The notes under the pieces were generated by a model, which saw nothing but the letters and a program-made list of their open reading frames with translations, had not been told where the DNA came from and made no database searches. From Omnitrophica bacterium RIFOXYB12_FULL_50_7 (lineage in GTDB: Bacteria > Omnitrophota > Omnitrophia > Omnitrophales > Aquincolibacteriaceae): DNA of 5,906 bases. The translations under genes were made by a program, and so were the position numbers. The stretch is taken from positions 1 to 5,906 of the forward strand of contig MHFU01000095.1 in assembly GCA_001804345.1 (NCBI GenBank). The letters are read 5' to 3'. Shown here one piece after another: positions 1-5,816 of this stretch. Within the stretch, counting starts at the first letter, position 1. Every line of letters starts with the position of its first letter.

Positions 1-695
1 AGAACTATTTTCTTGTCGCGCAGAAGAATCTCCAGGTCTCAAAAGGAAAGATGAATCTTGCGCTTGGCCGCACGGTCGAATCACCCATTCAATTAAGCGA
101 TTTCCTGGCTTATGAATCCGTGCATCTTCAATATGCCCAAATTATGAAGCAGGCGCTCGAAAAACGAGCAGACGTTCGTAATGAGGAGACAAGGCTAAAA
201 ACCAGGAAAAAAGGCGTTTGGTCAGCTCTGCTAAAAGTCATCCTTCCTAAAATGGCCATTGGCGTGGAACGAACGACTACGGACTATGAAAATGATACCG
301 CCATTCTCATCGGGGCTTCTTATCCGCTCTGGGGTTTTAATCTGGGCGAAGTCAAAGAGGCAAAAGCTGAAAAGAAGATCCAACAGGTCCGGGTGGAGGC
401 TCTCAAGCGCCAAGTGGGTCTTGAGGTTTATCAGGCGTTCCTGGAGTCTGAACTCGCTGATAAGCAAGTCACGCTTCAGAAGAGAGCCCAGGACGAAGCT
501 AATGAACTATTAAGACAGATCACCCTCCAATACGAAGAAGGCAAAGTGCCCTTTCTTTCGTATCTTGAAAATATCAAAACCATCAAGGAAACGCGTCTTG
601 CTTACTTTACCACACTCAAAAATTACAAAGAAACAGTGGCTGACCTGGAACGAACCATCCAGGCGACGCCCATTCCAGAAGGAGCGAAATCATGA
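1..695 (+). CDS. TolC/CzcC-family outer-membrane efflux factor, C-terminal half (5' end outside window)
   Basis: The reading frame is open from base 3, upstream of the first ATG at 51, so the gene starts before the window; 230 residues are visible. A TolC family outer-membrane factor forms a trimeric beta-barrel and long periplasmic alpha-helical tunnel through which an RND pump discharges substrate. Visible signs: an N-terminal stretch ending NLALGR (about residues 19-24), like the end of the first OEP repeat; a short beta-strand region with GASYPLWGFNLGEV (about 99-112 from base 51's Met); then long charged helices with K/E/Q heptad character; and the typical late motif QYEEGKVPFLSYLE followed by LERTI near the end, as in CzcC/CusC proteins. 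The signal peptide and first repeat are not seen. The stop TGA (693-695) overlaps the next gene's ATG by four bases, implying translational coupling. Family assignment is firm; substrate cannot be read from this subunit. Confidence 0.9.
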   Translation, partial: NYFLVAQKNLQVSKGKMNLALGRTVESPIQLSDFLAYESVHLQYAQIMKQALEKRADVRNEETRLKTRKKGVWSALLKVILPKMAIGVERTTTDYENDTAILIGASYPLWGFNLGEVKEAKAEKKIQQVRVEALKRQVGLEVYQAFLESELADKQVTLQKRAQDEANELLRQITLQYEEGKVPFLSYLENIKTIKETRLAYFTTLKNYKETVADLERTIQATPIPEGAKS

Positions 696-1618
696 AGAAA
701 TTATTATTACTCTGTCTCGTAGTTCTTATGATGCCAGGTTGCGGTTGTCAGAAGAAGGACGTTCATTCGGAAGAGGGGCATCATGATGAGAAAGGAACCG
801 TTCACGTCAAAAAAGAGTCGCAGGAATTGATCGGGCTGGAGCTTATGACGGCTCAAAAGAAGGCGTTTATCTCCAAAATCGAGGTGACCGGCGAGATCGC
901 GAAAGAAACGGAGAATATGTCGCACATTGTTTCTCCGGAACCGGGCATTCTGAAGTCTTACCTGGCGAATCCCGGAGACACTGTGGAGAAGGGGTCTTTG
1001 CTTTGTGTTGTGGAATCGAAGGCGGGAAACTCGGTAGAGATTCCCTCACCCGGCCACGGGATCATTTTTGCTCAATACCTGAAGCCGGGGGATGTTGTGG
1101 ATTCTCTGACTTCGATTTTAACCGTCGCCGATCCGGATCTTTTACGCGCCAGCTTTAATGTTTACGAGAAAGACCTCGCGGGAATTAAGCTGGGACTGAA
1201 GGTTCTGGTCAAATCGGTCGCGTATCCTGAAAAAACATTTGAGGGAAAATTGGTTTATATCTCCCCAAGCGTCGATGAAAAAACAAGGACGATCAAGATC
1301 CGTGTTGATGTGAGCAATAAAGAACATCTCCTCAAGTTCGGAATGTTCGTTACGGCCGATATTCTGATCGAGTCAAAAGACCCCTATTATGTGATCCCTC
1401 AGAAAGCGGTTCATTTCGTCAGCGGGAAAAGAGTGGTCTTTGTCAAAACCGCTGACGAGGAATTTCGTGCCCGCGAAGTTAAGATCGCCGAAGAAACGAA
1501 AGACGAAGTAGCGGTCAGTGACGGGCTCTGTGAAGGGGATTCGGTAGTGATCAAAGAAAGTTTTCTACTGAAGTCGGAACTATTGAAATCGGAAATGGGC
1601 GCGGGATGCGCTGAATAA
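692..1618 (+). CDS. RND efflux periplasmic adaptor (CzcB/CusB-type membrane fusion lipoprotein), hairpin-less
   Basis: A 308-residue adaptor that should link the pump to the outer-membrane factor. Start ATG at 692 is preceded by AAGGAG (679-684, 7 bases away) inside the upstream gene. Residues 1-16 are a signal peptide ending MMPGC, giving a likely lipidated Cys17 (lipobox is imperfect, Met at -3). A His/acid-rich segment follows (His25, 30, 31, 38), as in several metal adaptors. The two lipoyl half-motifs lie at about 79-110 (SPEPGILKSYLANPGDTV) and 116-147 (IPSPGHGIIFAQYLKPGDVV), separated by only a few residues (KAGNSV), so the coiled-coil hairpin normally inserted there is missing. A beta-barrel domain spans about 150-228 (VDEKTRTIKIRVDV) and a membrane-proximal domain about 229-296, ending with GLCEGDSVV and FLLKSELL, typical of CusB/CzcB proteins. 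Its length is short for the family (commonly 350-450). Gene context, between TolC and pump, supports the role. Confidence 0.9.
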   Translation: MKKLLLLCLVVLMMPGCGCQKKDVHSEEGHHDEKGTVHVKKESQELIGLELMTAQKKAFISKIEVTGEIAKETENMSHIVSPEPGILKSYLANPGDTVEKGSLLCVVESKAGNSVEIPSPGHGIIFAQYLKPGDVVDSLTSILTVADPDLLRASFNVYEKDLAGIKLGLKVLVKSVAYPEKTFEGKLVYISPSVDEKTRTIKIRVDVSNKEHLLKFGMFVTADILIESKDPYYVIPQKAVHFVSGKRVVFVKTADEEFRAREVKIAEETKDEVAVSDGLCEGDSVVIKESFLLKSELLKSEMGAGCAE

Positions 1619-1621
1619 CCC

Positions 1622-1627
1622 AAGGGG
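1622..1627 (+). promoter_or_regulatory. Ribosome binding site for the GTG-started pump gene
   Basis: AAGGGG lies nine bases before GTG 1637. It decides the start: no ATG lies in frame before residue 47 of the product, and the GTG start gives a full first membrane segment as the family requires. Confidence 0.65.
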
Positions 1628-1636
1628 CTTAATACT

Positions 1637-4600
1637 GTGGATAAGATACTCTCATTTGTTTTAGGACGGCGGTTTTTAGTAATCCTTGCGACGATCCTGC
1701 TGATTATCGGAGGCATTTTTTCCTGGTCAAAATTACCGGTCGACGCTTTTCCAGATGTCACCAATGTCCAGGTCATGATCCTGACCCCGGCAGAAGGCCT
1801 GGTCCCGACGGAAGTGGAGCGGCTCATCAGTTCCCCGATCGAGTTGGAGATGAACGGGCTACCAAAGATCAAGCTGATCCGTTCGCTTTCAAAGACGGGG
1901 CTTTCTCAGGTCGTGGTCATTTTTGAAGATGACGTGAACATCTATTTCGCCAGGCAGCTTGTTTTTGAGAAGTTGTCGGCCGCCAAGGAAAAGTTACCTC
2001 CGGGATTTGATCCTGAGATGGGTCCCATTAGCACCGGGTTGGGTGAGATCTTTCAATATACTCTGGAAAGCAAAGATACGGACCTGATGGGACTAAGGTC
2101 GATGCAGGATTGGGTGGTCCGTCCGCAGCTCCGTTCGATCCCGGGTGTCACTGAGATCAATTCATTCGGCGGATTTGTTAAACAATATCAAGTGATCGTT
2201 CATCCTGATCAATTACTCAAATACGGGCTGACCTTGAAAGATGTGTCCGAGACGTTGAGCCGGAACAATTCGACGGCTCCCGCCAATTATATCGTTCAAG
2301 GGCAAGAGCAGATCATTGTGCGCGGAATGGGCCTGATCAAAGACTTGTCGGACATCGAGACTGCCACCGTTACAACCGTTAATGGAGCGCCGGTCTCTGT
2401 CCGCGATATTGCATCCGTTCAGATCGGCCACGAGATCCGCTGGGGAGGTACGACAAGGGACGCGAAGGGAGAAACTGTCTGCGGCATGGTGGTCATGCTC
2501 AAGGACGCCAATTCAAAGACCGTGGTCGACCGGGTCAAAGAAAAGATCGGAAAGATCCAGGAGCGCCTTCCGGAGGGTGTCCGTATCAATCCTTTTTATG
2601 ACAGAACGGAATTGATCGAGGCTTGCATCCATACGGTGACGAAGGCGCTGATCGAAGGCGGGGTCCTCGTCATTATCGTATTATTCATTTTCCTGGGTGA
2701 TTTCCGAACGGCAAGCGTGGTGTGTCTTTCTTTGCCGCTTTCAGCGTTGATCACTTTTATCATGATGCGCTGGACAGGGGTTTCCGCGAATCTGATGTCG
2801 CTCGGGGGTCTTGTGATCGCGTTGGGAATGATTGTGGATGCGAGTATTGTCGTTGCGGAGAATATCTTCAGACATCTCACCGAGAAAAAACCAGGTTCGG
2901 TTCATGAAAAACTTGTGTTATGCCTGAACGCCACAAAAGAAGTTGCCCGCCCCGTGATGTTTGCGATCCTGATCACGATCATTACCAAGGTGCCTTTGTT
3001 CGCGCTTCAGGCCGTGGAGGGCAAGATGTTCAGGCCCCTTGCGTGGACCCTGATATTCGCTATGGCAGGCTCTCTCATTATTTCTCTGACCATTATTCCG
3101 GTCATTAGCTCCTTCTTTATCAAAGGGCATTCTAAAGACGAAGATAATGCTGTTATCCGCTGGATCAAGAAACTCTACCTGCCGGCGTTGCATAACGCGA
3201 TGAAGCGAAAAAAGAGGACGGCGATTATTTCAACCGTGATATTCCTAATCTCTCTCTTCCTCTTTCGGTTCGTTGGCACAGAATTCTTGCCCTATCTTGA
3301 TGAAGGGTCCATCGCTGTGAATGTTGTTAAATTCCCAACCGTTTCGCTGAATGAATCCGTTAAGATTGGTGAAAAGATCGAAAAACTTCTGCTCGAGTTT
3401 CAGGAAGTCAGCACGGTGGTCACCAAAACAGGACGCGCTGAGATCGCGGAAGATCCGATGGGACCGGAGCAGAACGACATCTTCATCACGCTGAAGCCTA
3501 AGAAATTCTGGAAAGCGAAATCGAAAATGGAGCTGATCGGTTTGATCGATGCCAAATTGAGTCTGATCCCCGGTATCAAACTAAACTTTTCGCAGCCGAT
3601 CGCGCTTCGGGTCAATGAGCTGATCTCAGGCATTAAATCAGACGTTGCTGTAAAACTGTTCGGCTATGATCTGGAAATTCTTGGCGAAACAGGTGAAGAG
3701 ATCGAGCATATCCTTTCCAAGATCAAGGGAGCCAAGGATGTAAAAGTAGAACAAATATCAGGTTTTCTGCAGCTTGATATCGAGATCAATCGCATGGCGA
3801 TCGCGCGGTATGGCATCAACGCAAGCGATGTCAATGATGTGATCGAAACGGCGATCGGAGGCAAGGCTGTCAGCACCATCTTTGAAAAGGACCGGCGCTT
3901 TAACCTGAGTCTGCGTTTTGCCGAAGAGAAACGGGGCGACAAGAAGGCGATCGAGGGTATTCTCGTCCCTTCCCCGAACGGTCCCAATATTCCCCTTGGA
4001 CAACTTGCCAAGATCAGCCTCGTGGAAGCTCCCAACCAGATTAGCCGGGAAGACGGGATGCGGCGCGTCGTGGTCGAGTGCAATGTCAGGGGAAGGGATA
4101 TCGGCAGTTTTGTTGCGGAAGCCCAGGCAAAGGTCAAGTCCATCGAGAAATCCTTGCCCGACGGATATTTTGTTTCCTGGGGAGGGCAGTTTGAAAACCA
4201 GCAGCGGGCCATGAAATCGCTCATGATCGTTGTCCCTGTCGTAATCTTCACGATCTTCCTGTTGCTTTTTCTGACCTTTGGCGCGGTCAAGCCGGCGCTT
4301 CTTGTGATCCTGAATCTGCCTTTTTCCTGGGTGGGCGGCATCCTGACGGTGCTTTTATTTAAGATCACCTTAAGCGTTTCCGCTGCGGTGGGTTTTATTA
4401 CACTTTTCGGGATCGCTGTGGCGAATGGAACCATTCTTGTCGCATTCTTCATCCAATTACGTAAGGAGGGTGCAAGCTTGGAGGAGGCGATCGTGAAGGG
4501 CTGTGAGGTAAGGCTTCGCCCTTTGCTTCTGACAAGTGTTAGCGCCATTCTTGGCCTCATCCCCGTTCTTTGGGCGAGCGGCCCCGGAGCGGAGATCCAA

Positions 4601-4711
4601 AAACCAATCGCGGCTGTCGTGATGGGCGGTCTTGTTTCTTCGCTATACATGACTTTAATCGTGCTGCCGGCGCTTTACGGCTGGTTTGAGAAGGAACAGA
4701 CCGAGCTCTAA
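1637..4711 (+). CDS. czcA: CusA/CzcA-family heavy-metal efflux RND pump
   Basis: A 1024-residue inner-membrane proton/cation antiporter, full length for the HME-RND family (about 1020-1070). It starts at GTG 1637, 18 bases after the adaptor. Membrane segments: TM1 about 11-30; TM2-TM6 about 337-495; TM7 about 528-545; TM8-TM12 about 861-1015; two large periplasmic loops lie between TM1/TM2 and TM7/TM8. Family marks include KLPVDAFPDVTNVQV (32-46), LDEGSIAVNV (554-563), the TM4 block MIVDASIVVAENIFRHL (398-414) with Asp401 and Glu408, RVNELISGIKSDVAVKLFG (658-676) and SWGGQFENQQRA (847-858). By alignment from memory, the CusA copper methionines 573/623/672 correspond here to Ile577, Gln612 and Glu661, and CusA Glu939/Lys984 to Ala929 and Leu963, arguing against Cu/Ag. 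The first Asp of the CzcA TM4 motif (DFG) is Ala395, so it is not classic Zn/Co/Cd CzcA either. The symbol is given for family resemblance only; the substrate is unproven. Confidence 0.95.
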   Translation: MDKILSFVLGRRFLVILATILLIIGGIFSWSKLPVDAFPDVTNVQVMILTPAEGLVPTEVERLISSPIELEMNGLPKIKLIRSLSKTGLSQVVVIFEDDVNIYFARQLVFEKLSAAKEKLPPGFDPEMGPISTGLGEIFQYTLESKDTDLMGLRSMQDWVVRPQLRSIPGVTEINSFGGFVKQYQVIVHPDQLLKYGLTLKDVSETLSRNNSTAPANYIVQGQEQIIVRGMGLIKDLSDIETATVTTVNGAPVSVRDIASVQIGHEIRWGGTTRDAKGETVCGMVVMLKDANSKTVVDRVKEKIGKIQERLPEGVRINPFYDRTELIEACIHTVTKALIEGGVLVIIVLFIFLGDFRTASVVCLSLPLSALITFIMMRWTGVSANLMSLGGLVIALGMIVDASIVVAENIFRHLTEKKPGSVHEKLVLCLNATKEVARPVMFAILITIITKVPLFALQAVEGKMFRPLAWTLIFAMAGSLIISLTIIPVISSFFIKGHSKDEDNAVIRWIKKLYLPALHNAMKRKKRTAIISTVIFLISLFLFRFVGTEFLPYLDEGSIAVNVVKFPTVSLNESVKIGEKIEKLLLEFQEVSTVVTKTGRAEIAEDPMGPEQNDIFITLKPKKFWKAKSKMELIGLIDAKLSLIPGIKLNFSQPIALRVNELISGIKSDVAVKLFGYDLEILGETGEEIEHILSKIKGAKDVKVEQISGFLQLDIEINRMAIARYGINASDVNDVIETAIGGKAVSTIFEKDRRFNLSLRFAEEKRGDKKAIEGILVPSPNGPNIPLGQLAKISLVEAPNQISREDGMRRVVVECNVRGRDIGSFVAEAQAKVKSIEKSLPDGYFVSWGGQFENQQRAMKSLMIVVPVVIFTIFLLLFLTFGAVKPALLVILNLPFSWVGGILTVLLFKITLSVSAAVGFITLFGIAVANGTILVAFFIQLRKEGASLEEAIVKGCEVRLRPLLLTSVSAILGLIPVLWASGPGAEIQKPIAAVVMGGLVSSLYMTLIVLPALYGWFEKEQTEL

Positions 4712-4880
4712 CCCCATGGGGCCGAAAATCAGACGGAAAGATTATCGTGCTGGATATTAAAGAAACCATCAGTGTTCGAAGTGGCGAAAGAGGAGAAAAA
4801 GCGGTTTGAAATTTTCCACCAAAATATATGCGGGCTTGAAAAAGCGGCGTTAAAACATTCAAATGAACGGGGGCTGCAAA
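4712..4880. other. Intergenic gap between pump and lipoprotein gene
   Basis: 169 bases with no firm gene. Immediately after the pump stop lies the 10-base palindrome CCCCATGGGG (4712-4721); it is too short and lacks a T-run, so it is not a convincing terminator. The pump frame stays open after its stop through to 4969. A GTG at 4772 in this frame would give a 65-residue peptide rich in Lys/Glu (EVAKEEKKRFEIFHQNI), but it has no good ribosome binding site and runs over the next gene's signal peptide. A 14-codon ATG frame at 4716-4760 is likewise unsupported. I see no clear promoter; weak TTGAAA boxes at 4806 and 4836 lack good partners. Confidence 0.5.
4869..4873 (+). promoter_or_regulatory. 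Ribosome binding site selecting ATG 4881
   Basis: GGGGG lies seven bases before ATG 4881. The alternative in-frame ATG at 4863 has only A/T-rich sequence upstream and would put six extra residues before the signal peptide, so 4881 is preferred. Confidence 0.5.
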
Positions 4881-5348
4881 ATGAGTCGTGTAGGAAATTT
4901 ACTCTACTCTCTTTTTTTAATGATCTCTCTGGCGGCTTGCGCCCATTCCGAGGATCTTGTGCGAGATAGAAAAGTGTCTCTTGAAATCGTCGAGCCGAAG
5001 GTGCTGGTAAGCATTTCGGATGTGCGCGTTTTGAGAAAAGAAAAAGGTGTGGAAGTAGTAGGTTCTGTAAAGCGCACTGGCCTTGGAATAATGCGTGGTC
5101 ATATGGATATCGCAATCGTGTCATCGGAAGGTAAAGTTTTGAGAATGACGAGCACTGAATACACTCCGAGTTTCCGGAAGGTGTATGTCCGTCGGCGAGC
5201 AGTGAGGCCGTCTTCTTTTTCTTCTCAATTTCCCGATAATCTCTCTCTTGGCGCCATAGTTCGTATTGCGTTTCACCCTGAAACTCTGGACAAGAGTCTT
5301 AACTGCGGTAATAACCAAGCGCTTCCAAGTACGCTATTCAGCATTTGA
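4881..5348 (+). CDS. Small lipoprotein of unknown function downstream of efflux operon
   Basis: A 155-residue product with a clear lipoprotein signal peptide: basic N terminus (Arg3), hydrophobic stretch LLYSLFLMISLAAC and lipidation candidate Cys20 (lipobox LAAC). The mature part is predicted by eye to be mostly beta: alternating segments such as VLVSISDVRVL, GVEVVGSVKR and GHMDIAIVSSEGKVL, then a basic patch VYVRRRAVRPSSF and a last strand GAIVRIAFHP, with CG near the C terminus. This looks like a single compact beta-sandwich (FxLYD-like folds have similar strand patterns), but I do not recognise the family. No catalytic motif or metal-binding cluster is visible. It lies 169 bases after the pump gene on the same strand, so it may be cotranscribed or have its own promoter; a role as an envelope accessory of the pump is inference from position only. 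The frame 4863 start would add six residues. Confidence 0.75.
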   Translation: MSRVGNLLYSLFLMISLAACAHSEDLVRDRKVSLEIVEPKVLVSISDVRVLRKEKGVEVVGSVKRTGLGIMRGHMDIAIVSSEGKVLRMTSTEYTPSFRKVYVRRRAVRPSSFSSQFPDNLSLGAIVRIAFHPETLDKSLNCGNNQALPSTLFSI

Positions 5349-5490
5349 TGTTTTAGATTCTTCAGTAAAAAAAAGACACGACTTTTGCTTTTGCTATAAA
5401 ATAAACTTCATTCAAAATCCCACCGCGGAAATATTTATTCAATTTAAATGACTTCCCGTCAATGATCGGATAAAATCCCTCGCAGTTTTC

Positions 5491-5512
5491 AAAAAATCAT
5501 TAATGATTTTTT
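5491..5512. repeat. Perfect 22-base AT palindrome
   Basis: AAAAAATCATT is followed directly by its exact reverse complement AATGATTTTTT. As RNA it could fold into a nine-pair stem with a TTAA loop and a U-run in either direction. The stem is nearly all A-T, so as a terminator it would be weak; it could instead be an operator or a bidirectional end signal. Function unknown. Confidence 0.6.
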
Positions 5513-5531
5513 ATGAATCTGGCGCACAAAG

Positions 5532-5543
5532 ACCCAACGGACT
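5532..5543 (+). repeat. Direct repeat A, copy 1
   Basis: ACCCAACGGACT, identical to the 12 bases at 5695-5706. The distance between copies is 163 bases. Flanks differ, so this is either a remnant of an older duplication or chance. Confidence 0.5.
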
Positions 5544-5648
5544 ATTTTAATAAACCGTTCGCTGAACTAGGGGAGGTCGGACCATTTGGATGCAAGCATT
5601 GGACACCCTAAAGACACCAAGTTTTTAAAAATGAAAATTGTGAATTTT

Positions 5649-5671
5649 GTAACTCGTTGTAAAATAATAAG
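5649..5671 (+). repeat. Direct repeat B, copy 1
   Basis: This 23-base stretch beginning GTAACTCGTTG and ending ATAATAAG matches 5741-5763 at 20 of 23 positions without gaps, 92 bases apart. The second copy sits in the presumed promoter of the tRNA, so this copy may be a duplicated promoter region that no longer precedes a tRNA. Confidence 0.55.
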
Positions 5672-5694
5672 TTGTGAGAAGCAATAAATTGTAA

Positions 5695-5706
5695 ACCCAA
5701 CGGACT
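5695..5706 (+). repeat. Direct repeat A, copy 2
   Basis: ACCCAACGGACT, exact copy of 5532-5543. Here it lies 46 bases before repeat B copy 2, while copy 1 lies 117 bases before repeat B copy 1, so the A-B order is kept but the spacing is not. Confidence 0.5.
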
Positions 5707-5736
5707 GAGCGACTTATGAAATTCGAAAAAAAATAT

Positions 5737-5765
5737 TTGTGTAACTAGTTGAAAGATAATAAGAT
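5737..5765 (+). promoter_or_regulatory. Possible sigma-70-type promoter of the tRNA
   Basis: TTGTGT (5737-5742) and TAAGAT (5760-5765) are 17 bases apart and would start transcription near 5772, just before the tRNA 5' end at 5775. Each box only partly matches consensus, so this rests mainly on spacing and position. Confidence 0.35.
5741..5763 (+). repeat. Direct repeat B, copy 2
   Basis: Begins GTAACTAGTTG (containing the 8-base palindrome AACTAGTT) and ends ATAATAAG. It matches 5649-5671 at 20 of 23 positions and ends 11 bases before the tRNA sequence. A shorter inverted relative of its first bases (ATAACAAGTTAC) occurs at 5867-5878, beyond the tRNA half. Confidence 0.55.
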
Positions 5766-5774
5766 ACGCATCAT

Positions 5775-5816
5775 GCCCGAGTGGCGGAATCGGCAGACGC
5801 ACCGGACTTAAAATCC
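5775..5816 (+). tRNA. tRNA-Leu(UAA), 5' half only; broken after the anticodon loop
   Basis: The sequence matches bacterial tRNA-Leu from the first base: acceptor 5' strand GCCCGAG (5775-5781), TG, three-pair D stem GCG/CGC (5784-5786 with 5798-5800) with loop GAATCGGCAGA typical of tRNA-Leu, A26, then anticodon arm CCGGA with loop CTTAAAA; anticodon TAA is at 5809-5811. The 3' side of the stem begins TCC (5814-5816), but the next two bases are TC where GG is needed, so only three of five pairs form. No variable arm that folds, no GGTTC-type T arm and no acceptor 3' strand CTCGGGC occur before the window ends, although 90 bases remain. It is therefore a split, intron-interrupted or truncated gene as seen here. 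Confidence 0.75.

Larger units (their letters stand above)
5349..5774. other. AT-rich noncoding stretch between lipoprotein gene and tRNA half
   Basis: About 426 bases without a convincing protein gene. G+C counted in 60-base samples is 33% (5401-5460) and 27% (5641-5700), against 55% in a sample of the pump gene (2341-2400). Right after the lipoprotein stop there is only a weak AAAAG/CTTTT hairpin (5371-5386), not a good terminator. An extended -10-like TGCTATAAAAT (5392-5402) has no recognisable -35 or target. Further on are a 22-base palindrome, two repeat pairs and a run of small inverted repeats at 5536-5600 (AACGG/CCGTT, GTTC/GAAC, GGTC/GACC, ATGC/GCAT). A 32-codon ATG frame at 5513-5611 has no ribosome binding site and I do not call it a gene. 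Confidence 0.6.

Noticed and set aside
1411..1872. 153-codon open frame on the - strand across the adaptor/pump junction
   Set aside because: It overlaps two well-supported genes and its translation is low-complexity Ser/Thr-rich with no family resemblance.
3664..4650. 328-codon open frame on the - strand inside the pump gene
   Set aside because: It lies fully antisense to a strongly conserved RND coding region, has a Ser/Arg/Pro-rich translation without recognisable domains, and is a codon-structure shadow.
4729..5124. 131-codon open frame on the - strand opposite the lipoprotein gene
   Set aside because: The + strand frame has a ribosome binding site and lipoprotein signal; the antisense translation has no such support.
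5371..5386. Possible terminator after the lipoprotein gene (AAAAG/CTTTT)
   Set aside because: Five mostly A-T pairs with a six-base loop are too weak to call an intrinsic terminator.
5600..5620. Possible IS3-type inverted-repeat end (TGGACACCCTAAAGACACC)
   Set aside because: There is no partner inverted repeat, no target duplication and no transposase coding sequence in the window.
5532..5773. Integron attC-like site (ACCCAAC fits the RYYYAAC core)
   Set aside because: No matching GTTRRRY core is found downstream; GTTGAAA and GTTGTGA break the consensus, and no integrase or cassette genes are present.
5608..5802. 64-codon open frame on the - strand over the tRNA and repeats
   Set aside because: It reads through the tRNA-Leu sequence in antisense and AT-rich DNA, giving a Phe/Leu-rich translation expected from composition.
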